A DNA stretch of 64,000 bases from Diaporthe sp. PMI_573 (Eukaryota > Ascomycota > Sordariomycetes > Diaporthales > Diaporthaceae), in assembly GCA_021399435.1 (NCBI GenBank), contig JAJTUP010000056.1, positions 186,001-250,000 on the forward strand, given 5' to 3'. The notes beneath the pieces were generated by a model, which saw only the letters and a program-made list of their open reading frames with translations, was not told the origin of the DNA and ran no database searches. The position numbers and the translations under genes are program-made. This document shows, piece by piece, positions 21,314-31,336 of this stretch (position 1 is the first letter of the stretch; each line of letters begins with the position of its first letter).

Positions 21314-24214
21314 CAGGGTAGGGAATCAATCCACGACTTCCACGGTATTGATCAATATGTTGACTTCAATCCACGTCAACGTCAATCCACGAGACCTATT
21401 GTTACGTAATCAATCCATCCACGGTTGGGGCTCGTGGATTGAGATGTGGATTGACGTGGACGCTAGTCAGGGGTATGGGTACCCTGATATATGTCGTTAA
21501 TATTTGCTACGTATCTCTGCGCAAACACTAACAGATCTAATCAGGCAAACGTCGGACGCGTTGTGGCACGTCGCGACGCGTTATAACGCCTGAACCCGAA
21601 TGTCTCCTCCTTTACTCGATTCATACGCTCGGTGAACCTTCAACTTCGAGATGGCGGACTTACCTCTTGACCCTGAACTACCGACCAACAACGAGGGGCA
21701 TGCCGAGGTCCCTCGGCGTTCTCTAGATCCAGACCCTGAACTCCGCCAGCCTTCTACTTGGGCACCAACAAGTGATGAGGAGCGGAGAATCTTCCGCGTC
21801 TGGAAGGGATTTACGTTGGCCGAGCGCAGCAAAGATACCCTATCATGGGTATGGAACTACAGGGTCGAGATTCAATCCAAAACATCCCGACGATGGATCT
21901 GTATGCCATGTGTGTGCCAGAAGACCCCCACGCCACAGTCATACAAATCCAAAGGCACCCAAAACGCTAAACTCTACCTCTGGAAAGCTCACGGCTACTG
22001 GGATCCATCAGGACGACAATCAACACCATCAGAGAAGAAAGGAGGCAAGAGGGTTCTTGCTTCTATTTCGGACTTCATAAGCCTCAAATGTTCCGATCCA
22101 AAGGAGCAAGTGCTGGCCAATAGCTTGATCAAACGCTTCAATCGAGGAGAGTTCCAGAAGCTTATTGTCAACTGGATAGTCGAAAGCCAGCAATCGTTTA
22201 AGCAGGTTGAACACCCTCGATTGCAACAGATTTTCGAATACCTTAATCTGGCGGTTAAGGTTACAAGTGCGCATATTTCGGCGAAGACTGTGTACAGACT
22301 GGCGGTTCAACAATTCGAGCGATATTATGGCACGGTCCAGCAGGTCTTGAAGAGGTCGTCGGGTTAGATCCACATTGCCTTTGACGGCGCAAAGACTAGG
22401 AATCATCACGCGTTATGTGGCGTGACGGCTGTCTTTAGAGACCACGAGAATTAGCTCCAAAAAGTTGTGCTCGGCATTCCGGAGCTGGTAGAACGACATA
22501 TTGGCGAGAACATTGCCGCCGAGATCCTCGAGATCATTAGGTTGTTTGGCATTGAGGACAAGGTCGGTTACTTTACTCTCGACAACGTAGCAAATAATGA
22601 AACGGCAATGGCAGAGATTGCAGAAAAGCTGAAGTTCGACCTGGTTTAACGACGAGTTTGATATATGGGACACATTCTTAACCTTGTTGTTAAATCCCTT
22701 CTCTTTGGAAAGGATGTTGATGCGTTTGAGAAATCTCTTGTCGAGGAGGAGCCTTTGGCGAGAGTAACCTATGACTAGTGGATGCGGAAGGGTCCTGTCG
22801 GGAAAGCGTATAACTTTGTCGTTTGGGTCTATCGGGCCGACTTACTGACTTAGTTGCTTTGTCAACTGTAACGAGACTCATTTGCAGCTTCTGGCGAGCC
22901 TGAAAGTGGAAAGCAACGGCTAGTTGACGTTGTCCTTGACAACGATACTAGATGGTTGTCCCAATACTACATGATAAAACGAATGCTTTGCTTGTAGCCT
23001 GTTTACGAAGAATTCATTGCTAAAGCCAAGCGGCTATTTTGAGACGCTTGGAAAGGTGAGGGTGGACAGAAGCTTCCTCCCTGCCTCGAGGAGTCGAGCT
23101 TTATTAACGAGAGCAATTGGGCGGTGCTGAGGACATTTGATGAGATACTCTCTGATTTCCACGTTGTTGTGCAAGTACTTCAGGGAGACGGACAGTCGCG
23201 ATGTCGATTGTCTGGAGTTAGGGAAGCTTTTGGTTCCATGACTGATGTGCTGGAGGTGTTTGAATTTCTACTTGGGAGGCTTGAGGACGCAAAATCGCGT
23301 ATTGAGAGGCATCCTGAACCGGAGCAATTTTGTGTCAATATTAACCTTGGCTGGAAGAAGCTTGATAAATATTACAATACTTTGAGGGACTTGCCAGCAT
23401 ACTATGCTGCCGCTGCCTTGCATCCTAGCCTACGATGGGACTATTTCGACGAGGTTTGGGGTCAACAGCATCCAGGTTGGGTCGATAAAGCGAAGGAAAT
23501 CGTATAACGTCTTTGGGATACGGAATACAGAGACCTACAGATTACAGTCACCTCTCCTGAAGGTCTGGTTGTAAAGAGGCGAAAGACGACTTTGTCCTCC
23601 TTTGATCGGTATCGCAACTGATATCGTTAAAGTTAACTGTCTGCTGCTTAAGCGGATGAATATATCTGCTGGCAGGCCAGTGTGTCTGGGAGCGACAAGG
23701 ACGTCGCAGACCCAGTTGAGTATTGGGTCCTCAAGAGGTTTGAGTATCCAAGGCTATCTCGAATGGCTCTTGACGTCATGACAGTGCCGGCCATGAGCTC
23801 GGAGTGCGAGAGACTGTTCTCCGCTACCGGGTTGATGGTCACGCCCCTCCGAAACCGCTTAGACGCCGGGACGATTGGACTAATCTAAACGCTGCGATCT
23901 TGGTTACGCGCAGGCATTATCGAAGATGTCGATAGCATACTGCTTGACGATACAGCGTTACAGGAGGCTGTTGAACGGGCTGGTTTGGAGGAGCGCCAGG
24001 AGTAAGGCAATAGAAAGTTTCGGCGACGGGTTCCCGAATTGCCCGATTAGGAAATCCGAGTTAATGTGACAGGGGTCTTCCACGGGTTCAATATTATGGA
24101 CATCAATCCACAGATGGCTTCGTGGAAGTCAATCCACGAGCACTTTGCTGAGTAAGCCGTCAATTCCATCCACAAAGTCGGATATTGACGTGGATGGATT
24201 GATTCCCTACCCTG
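21314..24214 (+). mobile_element. hAT element, 2901 bp, in the NLR WD40 array
   Basis: Terminal inverted repeats are CAGGGTAGGGAATCAATCCA at the left and its exact complement at the right, flanked by the perfect duplication GTGGCGAC. Both ends hold a subterminal array of TCAATCCACG / CGTGGATTGA motifs (roughly 21325-21465 and 24100-24205). Inside lies a decayed transposase. Because the ends and the duplication are perfect while the gene is riddled with stops, it probably moved with transposase supplied in trans, or decayed after landing. Confidence 0.95.
21651..23888 (+). pseudogene. hAT transposase, decayed
   Basis: From the ATG at 21651 the frame runs 238 codons, with a BED-like zinc finger region (CMPCVCQK.. 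through KAHG) and FQKLIVNWIVESQQSFKQVEHPRLQ, then meets TAG at about 22365 where homologues read an uncharged residue before IHIAFDG. The catalytic region continues with further stops (after DHEN, after KFDLV, after VTYD). C-terminal blocks at 23124-23507 and 23682-23888 keep the dimerisation signature YPRLSRMALDVMTVPAMSSECERLFSATG. Several stops fit single C-to-T changes (CAG to TAG), consistent with RIP. No active enzyme is possible. Confidence 0.9.
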
Positions 24215-24222
24215 GTGGCGAC
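24215..24222. repeat. Target-site duplication GTGGCGAC, right copy
   Basis: Identical to 21306-21313. Removing the element plus one copy restores the WD40 frame (..WDAGSGD then CLVTLQ). Confidence 0.95.
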
Positions 24223-25467
24223 TGTTTAGTGACGCTTCAAACCTGGAACTACTCGTGCACATCTATGGCGGTTACATCCACAGCCTTCTCCCCAGACGGC
24301 AAGCGTATCGCCTCTGGCTCATGTGATAATACCGTCAAGGTTTGGGATGCTGAGAGCAAAAACTGTTTAGTAACGCTTGAAGGCCACAAAGCCTCGGTTA
24401 CATCTGTGGCCTTCTCCCTAGATGGCAAGCATATTGCCTCTGGCTCAGATGATGGGACCGTCAAGATTTGGGATGCCGAGAGCGGCAACTATTTAGTAAC
24501 GCATGAAGGCCACGGTGAATCAGTTACATCTATAGCCTTCTCCCCAGACGGCCGGCGGATCGCCTCTAGCTCAGAGGACAAGACCATCAAGGTCTGGAAT
24601 ACTGAGCTTGGTAACTATTTAGGCACGCTCAAAGGCCATAGCGACTCGGTAACAACCATAGCATTCTCCTCAGACGGCAAGCGCATCGCCTCCGGCTCAG
24701 ATGACTGGACTATCAAGGTCTGGGATGCTGAGAGCGGCAACTGTTTGGTACCGCTCAAAGGCCATATCGACTCGATCACATCTATAGCCTTCTCTCCAGA
24801 CGGCCGGCGGATCGCCTCCAGCTCATACGATTGGACCGTCAAGATCTGGGATGCTGAGAGCGGTGACTGTTTGATAACGCTCGAAAGCTATTTGGTCACA
24901 TCCATAGCATTCTCCTCAGACGGCAAGCGCATCGCCTCCGGCTCAGATGACTGGACTATTAAGGTCTGGGATGCTGAGAGCGGCGACTGTTTGGTAACGC
25001 TCAGCCATAGCGACTCAGTCACATCCATAGCCTTCTCCCCAGACGGCAAGCGCATTGCCTCCGGCTCACGTGATAAGACCGTCAAGGTCTGGGATGCTGA
25101 GCGTGGCGATCGTATAGCGACGCTTCATATTGGCAGGTGGGCTTTCAGATTAGGATTTGACCGTACTAGTTCACATCTTTTCACAGACACAGGCATAATT
25201 TTCTCAGAAGACTCGTCCGATACAACGGTTAGAACTCTATCTGCAACCGCAACTCCTCTCTTGGATCCCGACCAAACTGGTTACGGCGTTTTTTCCTCAT
25301 GGATTACGTGGAAAGGCCAGGACATACTTTGGCTACCTCCAGTATTCCGGGCGACTTCCTCTGATATCTTCTATGAAACTGTTTGTGTGGGGTGTCAGTC
25401 AGGTCGGCTGTGGAGCATTCAATTTTCATCAACTAAATATCCCGTTCCCTTATCTTCACCCTATTAA
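24223..25467 (+). pseudogene. WD40 repeats 5-11 of the split NLR and C-terminus
   Basis: This is the stranded 3' part of the NLR, 414 codons with no internal stop. Seven further WD40 units follow (the sixth of these shortened to TLESYLVTSIAF, the seventh TLSHSDSVTS), then a degenerate blade and a unique C-terminal tail ending SSTKYPVPLSSPY. It has no ATG at its own 5' end, so it is expressed only if transcription reads through and the element is removed or spliced. See the parent entry for the rest. Confidence 0.85.
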
Positions 25468-25649
25468 GCTTTCCCTACTAGCTTTTCCGGATTTGTTTCA
25501 AGAGGGTTGAAGGGGATAGGTGTAATTTATAATCTTTTTTTTTTATTTATATTTGTCCTCTAAAGAATGTCCCAAAACTGCTGCGTGTAGCCGCTATGAA
25601 AAGCTTTCATCCATCCTACAGTGATTTCAGACTAAAACTGCAAGTCAAT

Positions 25650-25945
25650 TTGTGGGATGTGCTGTCACATGGTCAACGGCTAGTTCCGAGTCTGTTAGCT
25701 GCTGCTTTTTTGGTACCTTTGAATACAATTGTGATCTGCTAAGCCCCACAAGCTGCGGACCCACACCACCACTACTAAAAATGTTAACTAAAGGTTTTGG
25801 CGAAACCCATTTCGCCTTTGACTGGCATATGGGCTTAAGGAGGTCGGGATTCATTTTAGGACATGTATTTGCAGATTAGTAATAGTTGCCCTTTCGGCGC
25901 AAGCCGCCGCCGGGCGTCAATAAATTGTGTGTGTGTGTGTGTACA
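25650..25945 (+). mobile_element. LINE 3' end, copy 1 (3' UTR and (GT)n tail)
   Basis: The segment ends TAATAGTTGCCCTTTCGG then CGGGCGTCAATAAATTG(TG)n. The same tail ends the neighbouring copy at 27544 and, inverted, the scrap at 63241-63292. No coding part is left. It is joined directly to copy 2, which begins just after the (GT) run, so two 5'-truncated insertions lie tail to head. Confidence 0.7.
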
Positions 25946-27214
25946 CCGGATGGGATCGTGGGGACCTTCCTCACAGTGGCAACGAGTGTAGCAGAAGCGG
26001 AGGCTCACATCGCCAGCGCACGAGACCGGTTCTGGAGACGGGCCACCAAGCTGTGGACCGACATTCACACCCTGCCAGATACCAATCCACTACGCAGAAA
26101 CACGTCTCGAATGCGGAAGTTCAGAAAACGACACCGCTCGCCGCTATACCAGGTGGCAGACGCACTGAAAGGCATAGCAATGGAGAAGTTAGAAATCATC
26201 AACCCGTTCACGCTATCGCCATAGGAGGAACGCATACAGACCATTACTGAGGACTTGACAGCAACGCAGTCAGCGGACAACTACGATGTGCGCATCGCCG
26301 TAAGCAGCTCAGCACGAAACGGCGTGGTGGGAATTGGGGGAGCTGTCTCGCTGCCCGCGCCCGTCCATGGCAGCCCAAAGCTTGGGACCTTTTCCTCTAC
26401 GCTTGGCGCAAGATCGGAACAGAACCCATACTCCGGAGAGCTGGCAGCGATGGAACGCGCTTTGAGCACGCTACCAATGCTCAGATCTAGCAGTATCGTG
26501 CTGTCAACGAACAACAAAGCGGCCGTTCTCACCCTTCGGCAACCTCGACAGCAGTCTGGCCAACAGCATACCCGCCACATCTATGAGGCTGTCGGAGAAA
26601 TGCGCAAACGCGGAAACATAGTGACAATACGATGGCTCCCTGCGAGCGAAGGAGACCAGCTCCTAAAAATTGCCAAGGAAAACGCCAGAGAGGCCACTCA
26701 TCCCGGTGCCACTCCAGAAGCAGAAACGCCTAGGATGCGGTCGACTACTCTCAACGTAGCTCGTTCCAAGACAGGTGCCAGCAAGCACTTGCCAGAAAAG
26801 GTTGGAAGTCACTCTAAGAGAGTCGACACAGCACTGCCAGGCAAACACACAACGCAACTCTATGACCGTCTAACATGGAAGGAAGCCACTGTGCTTGCTC
26901 AACTCAGAACAGGCATGGCAAGACTCAACGCTTACCTCCACCGAATCGGGGTAGCCCCGTCAGAGCAGTGCGCATGTGGACAAGCAGCAGAGACAGTAAA
27001 ACACTTCCTCTTCCGATGTAGAAAATGGACGGCGTACCGGATGGAGATGCTCCGGTGTACAAACACTCACAGAAGCAACATTTCTTTCTATCTAGGAGGA
27101 AAATCAGCATCAGATAACAAAGACTGGTCTCCAAACTTAGAGGCCGTTCGGGCAACGATACGATTCGCAATAGCCACGGGCCGACTTGACGCAAACCAAC
27201 CGTCGGGCAACTAA
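25946..27214 (+). pseudogene. Tad-like LINE ORF2, C-terminal RNase H and zinc knuckle
   Basis: Truncated non-LTR retrotransposon ORF2. The first block ends MEKLEIINPFTLSP then TAG at 26222-26224, where a tryptophan codon (TGG) is likely, then EERIQTI; the remaining 320 codons are open. It carries an RNase H-type region (GIGGAVSLPAP.., YSGELAAMERALSTL, VLSTNNKAAV, IRWLPASEGD) and the downstream knuckle CACGQAAETVKHFLFRC. Reverse transcriptase and endonuclease are missing, as expected for 5' truncation. The element's 3' UTR runs to a (GT)n tail at 27544. A fragment of the same family with near-identical protein sequence lies at 62192-62343 (-). Confidence 0.85.
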
Positions 27215-27544
27215 AACACTTAACCGATCACCCACCACTCTCCGCCACCGAACCCACACCCATCACCTCGTGCCACGGACAGCAGGCACCGCTTCAGCCG
27301 CCGAGGATAGGACGTTGAACACTTGGAGAATCGCCCCCAAGCCAGCCTACTACTAATCCTACTAACCCACGAGAATCCGAAGAGAAATGGCAGAAGAAGG
27401 CAAATAAGCTAGAATGGACTTTGCATGGGCTATAAGGAGATCAAGGCATATCTTGGGAAATGTATGGTCAAATTGTTAATAGTTGCCCTTTCGGGTTAAG
27501 CCCGCCGGGCGGAATAAATTGTGTGTGTGTGTGTGTGTGTGTGT
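27215..27544 (+). mobile_element. LINE 3' UTR and (GT)n tail, copy 2
   Basis: The sequence ends GTTAATAGTTGCCCTTTCGG, AAGCCCGCCGGGCGG and AATAAATTG followed by about 13 GT units. The AATAAA precedes the tail, and this family appears to end in (GT)n rather than poly(A). Confidence 0.75.
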
Positions 27545-27827
27545 ATAAGGGTGAAAAAACTTAAACTAAACACACAGCTTAGACCTTGGAGCATAGTTGA
27601 GACGGTTGGAACTGACTCACGACTTTCAAAGCATAGCGTCGAGATCGAATTTTCACCTCAAACACGTAGCCATCAGTTTCCGACATCCCTGTTCGGTCAC
27701 CATCTAGTCTCCTGCCCCACTCTATATCTGCATCCTGGTGTTTGAAAGCTCGCAGCTTGGGTTCGGGGCAACCAGAACGTGGTACGATAGTTTTGGCCTG
27801 CGAATGCCTAGACCTGTTTTGAGACAT
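27545..27827 (-). pseudogene. FTA2-like (Sim4 kinetochore subunit-type) protein, truncated by LINE
   Basis: Reading leftward from the ATG at 27825-27827, exon 1 (27621-27827) encodes MSQNRSRHSQAK.. through FKHQDADIEWGRRLDG and GYVFEVKIRSRRYALKV. A GTGAGT donor and TTTAG acceptor (intron 27566-27620) join in phase to FKFFHPYT, and the combined YALKVFKFF motif is the start of the kinase-like fold in fungal FTA2 / FunK-type proteins. Exon 2 is cut within a few codons by the LINE (GT)n tail. I found no continuation on the far side of the LINE. The assignment to FTA2 rests on this short N-terminal signature only. Confidence 0.5.
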
Positions 27828-27999
27828 GGTAGAAATGAAAGCCTTCAATAGTTGTCGCAAAGCTAAATGATTATTTGGACAGCAGCTAGACACGGAGTCA
27901 CATTTAGTTATATGTGGACCTGTCGTGCCGGGGTTGCCCCTTGTCCTGTGGGGAAACGGAGAATGTGTGCTCGGCACCTTGCGTTGGTCACCGTCCCTT

Positions 28000-28620
28000 G
28001 CAAACAAAACCCCTGGTCGGTTGTCGCTTAATGCGCACCACCCCTCTAAAAACCACCAAAGCGCAAGTACATCCTACTTCGTGGAGGTACCTATTTAGTC
28101 GAGAACCATGCACAGACCAATATGTGCAGAAGAATCAGGCCGACATTTTACACGTTCTAGCTGCCTTTACGAACTCGTCTTGATCGACACACTATTGGGA
28201 TGGCGCAGAGTATGCGGTCATGGAGCAGGGAGGGTATTGTCCTACCCTCATGGTACCGGTAGTGATGAGTGGGATCGGCGTTAAGACGTGAAGATCGGAG
28301 ATATCCGTTGGTACGAAACAACCAACTGCAATCCAACTGAGAGCAGCCTCGTCCAACTTCAATCCAACTGAAATATACTTGGCCGGATGTCAATCCAACT
28401 GCGAGGAGGTACCAGTTGAGTTGAATTGGTTGATTACGCACTCTGCTTTCGCCACTGCGTCAATAGTACATTGTCCAGGCTATGTCGTTCTTTTCCTTCT
28501 CAATCGTCTGGTTGTCTGTAAAGGTGTAGACAGGTTTCCGGCGCTCAATACATCTGGTGCAGCGATGGCAGAGGTCCCTGACTACTTGGGTCTCGAGGCG
28601 CAGAATCAGGGCCATAGTGT
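28000..28620. other. No gene recognised; one short inverted-repeat element
   Basis: It contains an imperfect inverted repeat at 28311-28440 and no supported coding sequence. Confidence 0.3.
28311..28440. repeat. Short inverted repeat with TCAATCCAACTG motifs (MITE-like)
   Basis: The left arm has ACCAACTGCAATCCAACTG; the right arm reads CCAGTTGAGTTGAATTGGTT, an imperfect complement. CAATCCAACTG occurs three times between the arms. It may be a non-autonomous hAT derivative. No target duplication is clear. Confidence 0.45.
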
Positions 28621-28624
28621 GGGC

Positions 28625-28960
28625 TCACGGGCTCTTTTGTTTTAGACGCTCTCTGATCTTCTGGAATTCTGAAAGAGTTATTTCTCGTTCTAAAGGAAAG
28701 TCCTTTTCCCTGGTCGATCTCTCCGACTTGTGCACAAGTGATGACCTGTCAACCCTGCTCAAGACACAATCAAAATCACCACCAAGAACAAGTGAGTGAA
28801 TGGACAGCAAAGGGGGAGATTTTGCTTCAATACGACGATTCTTTCGGCTTCGAAGATTAGGGTGACGAAGGAGGAAAGCTTTTAACCATCTCCTTCCAAG
28901 AGGAGGAGAGCTTTCGTCACGAGAGGCCAGCCGGGCTGCTAGACACCTTGTTTCCCAGCG
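28625..28960 (-). pseudogene. pogo-like transposase N-terminal (CENP-B HTH) relic
   Basis: The minus-strand frame includes SSPPLGRRWLKAFLLRHPNLRSRKNRRIEAK, which matches the CENP-B/Tc5-type helix-turn-helix of pogo and Fot1 transposases (G-x-x-W-x-x-x-F-x-x-R-H-P). There is no ATG at a proper N-terminus and no DDE domain follows; the frame ends at 28625. It is a short relic of the same transposon class as 652-783 and 59252-59662. Confidence 0.55.
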
Positions 28961-28966
28961 GGTCAA

Positions 28967-29381
28967 CGCATGCCCTACGCTGCTTTGATTAATAATATAT
29001 AGAGCCAGTTGGTCCTCTTGAACGTCAGAAAGAACAGTAAATATATGGGAATATACCGAAACAAGCGTCTGCTAAAGTTTGTTTCTACAATGTCCTGTAG
29101 TACTGTACCTTTCTGATCGTTGCAGAGTAAAACGTACTTGATTCATTTATGGTGAAAATGAACGGAAGCCGCGAGGTTTTCCGAAATGTTTTAACGTTCG
29201 TGTACGTTACTGGCGTCCTTATCAGACTTAGTAACCGCTTTCCATGCTCAGCGATCAGTACCTCAGGAACATCAGTTTACCTGGAAACCCATATTATTGC
29301 TATTCGAATTCACGCGAATGGTCTGATGTGGAGGCGATGTATGAGAACAGCCCAATTGGTTTAAATGCATTTCACAAACCC
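28967..29381. other. 3' flank of the BTB-bromodomain gene
   Basis: AT-rich, with no supported coding sequence. Confidence 0.3.
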
Positions 29382-30724
29382 CTAGTTTTCTTCGCCCTCG
29401 AGCTTAGCGAGCCACTTGTTCATCTTGGAGTAGTGATTTAAGAAAGTCCTCTCGAGAGTTTCGCATGCGGTGTAGACATTGTCGGTAGGATCCCAGTAGG
29501 TCTTGCAGTTAGCGAAAATTTGATTCATATCGGCGAGGAACTCCTCGTCGCTGGTGTATTGTTCTTTGTCCATCTTGTTCTTTATAGTAACGAGGTCCAT
29601 TGGTTTAGTGACCTTCTCAAGATAGTCGGGGGCATTGTCGATAACAGGATCGACTGGCTCCTTGAACGGAACCACCAGACGAGCCCAGTATCCTGTATGA
29701 TATTAGCGACTAGAAATTTGTATACTATAATTAGTAAATTAGATGGCCAAGCCAGATATCTAACCTCTTTCCGAATATTATATAGGAATGTGTGTCCAAA
29801 CTTACCAGGCCCCAACATTCTATTTAGTAGGTCTGAACAGAAATACAGCTTCTGAGCGGTGGTGAATTCTTGGTCGCCACGCGCAGCACCATCAGACCGG
29901 CGCCGAGGTGCAGGCTTCGGCGCAGCTACCTGCGTCTTTGGCTCACAAACTGTCACCTTCCGAGCTGATGGTACCTGTGGCACGGGGCCACAACGGCGGG
30001 GCTTCTTATACAGGGACCCTAGCTCGTCGTCTTCGTCCAGATCAATATAGTGTACTTGCTTCCGTCGGGGTTGTGCAGGCTTAGGATAGTCGGAACCACC
30101 GCGCGACGTGTATGATGGGACCATAGCGACCACCAGCTCGCTAAGCACGTCTTGAGGTAAAGATTTGGCGAATTCAGCCTTGGAATCGGAGGTGTGCATG
30201 TACTCTGCCGCCCAGTCAATGAGCAGCCTCCTGACGGAGCATCCCTCCGGGGTGTCCTTCCACACCTGTACCATCAGCGGAGCAGAAGGTATTCTCATGG
30301 TAGCTCGCCGTACCCGTGTTATTGCGTCGAGCGTATTGTCGCAAAGACCGTCTATGCGGAGCTCATGTCCGAGCTTCCAAACTCCGATCAGAATTTCGTA
30401 CGATGGAAAGAGGTGTTGCTCATTAGGGATGACCGTGCCAGTGTACAGGAAATGTTGAACGAAGCCGAACACTTCGACGGGACAGTGAGGCAGTCGTACG
30501 AGGTACGAATCCTCAGCCATGCCGGCGAATTTCTCGCGGTAGAAGGATGACTTTGCACAGAGAAAGTTCTTCTGCACGCCAAAGGGAACCTCTTCTGGGC
30601 CAACAAAGATTACAGCCAGCTCAGGGTGAGGCTCCAACCATGAGAAACTGTTGGCTCGAGGGCGGTTCGTGGCCTCGGTGGAGCTCGAGGCTGCTGGAGC
30701 ACTGGGGCCAACTGGTACATCCAT
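29382..30724 (-). CDS. BTB/POZ - bromodomain protein, two exons
   Basis: Predicted nuclear or chromatin-linked protein of 409 residues. Exon 1 is 29806-30724 (ATG at 30722-30724), exon 2 is 29382-29692; the 113-nt intron has GTAAGT and CATACAG and keeps phase. Residues about 30-130 form a BTB/POZ fold (PELAVIFVGPEEVPFGVQKNFLCAKSSFYREKFAG, then LPHCPVEVFGFVQHFLYTG). A proline-rich basic linker follows (KPAQPRRKQVHYIDLDEDDELG, KPAPRRRSDGAARG). The C-terminal 100 residues are a bromodomain: YWARLVVPFKEPVDPV, YLEKVTKPMDLVTIKNKM, FLADMNQIFANCKTYW, DNVYTACETLE. BTB would mediate dimerisation or Cullin-3 contact, and the bromodomain acetyl-lysine binding; that combined role is inference. The joined frame is intact. 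The MULE's left end lies 210 bp upstream of the start codon. Confidence 0.85.
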
Positions 30725-30819
30725 AATGCGTGCTGAGCAGTGATGGTCTATGGTATGAGAATGAGTGTTCTGATTGTGTTGATGTTAGCAATGGCTCCTG
30801 CCAAACACGGTGGAATGAC

Positions 30820-30905
30820 AAGCCTGCGCCGGTTGCCACCACGAAACGCGCTGACACCGACACAGGGTGCTGGCAGGGGCTAGCCCTTGCAACACGCACG
30901 GACCA
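30820..30905 (+). repeat. Dispersed repeat, second copy of the block at 17425-17520
   Basis: GCCGGTTGCCACCACGAAAC, then GGGTGCTGGCAGGGG and GCACGGACCAC match the complement of 17415-17520. It sits between the BTB-bromodomain start codon and the MULE end, so it may contribute to that gene's promoter. Family unknown; possibly a retroelement 3' end. Confidence 0.6.
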
Positions 30906-30933
30906 CATTGGTAAAACTTTACCCCATGCATCC

Positions 30934-31083
30934 CAGCCAAAGTCGGCCCACCCCCCTTTTTACGTCGGCCCACCTCCCTGTTTCTGTCCGCCCACCGCTG
31001 TACTTAGCAATGGCTGCACTCACCATATAAAAATATGTAGATCCCGGATTCTGACAAAGCAAAGCTGCAGCTACCCCAAATTC
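30934..31083 (+). repeat. MULE terminal inverted repeat, left
   Basis: It pairs with 36555-36704. It contains a stepwise CGGCCCACC repeat (GTCGGCCCACCCC, GTCGGCCCACCTCC, GTCCGCCCACC) in the first 70 bp. Confidence 0.92.
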
Positions 31084-31336
31084 CACCCCCGCATACCTGC
31101 TCCCAGTTACGCGACGTGTCAATTTCGCGTTTACTACACTAACAGAGGGGTATGTTTTAGAAAAAAAAAATCAATTCATTCTCTAAAACTTGAAACTCCC
31201 CTCACTTCCAATCCGCCCACCCTTCTTCTTAACTCATTCTATGCTAAATACCTAGCATACATTATACCAACACAATAACCTCACTTTTCGCCCACCCATC
31301 TACCCCACCTAGTTACTAAGCAGACTTGCTCACAAA

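Larger units (their letters stand above)
18227..25467 (+). pseudogene. HET-NACHT-WD40 NLR (het-d/het-e type), split by a hAT insertion
   Basis: STAND receptor of the HNWD family, whose Podospora members (HET-D, HET-E, HET-R) trigger heterokaryon-incompatibility cell death. Exon 1 (18227-18950) is the HET domain: AILSHTWG at residues 25-32, WVDTCCIDKSN at 73-83, SRWFTRGWTLQELLAP at 132-147. Exon 2 (about 19013-20547; acceptor inferred from phase) is the NACHT NTPase with Walker A GDPGKGKT (about residue 310) and Walker B YLVIDALDEC (about 412). Exon 3 starts at 20597 after a 49-nt intron and enters WD40 repeats. At 21313 the frame meets a hAT and terminates 32 codons later. From 24223 the same frame resumes exactly after the element, and the WD40 array runs to a stop at 25465-25467. 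Apart from the insertion, 1406 codons would be open with no lesion. Expressed as is, it would give a receptor with only four WD40 repeats. Confidence 0.9.

Noticed and set aside
26281..27194. Minus-strand frames across the LINE
   Set aside because: They are antisense shadows of the RNase H frame, which has recognisable motifs.
28311..28440. Full hAT insertion with target duplication
   Set aside because: The inverted arms are imperfect and no 8-bp duplication was found, so only a repeat is recorded.
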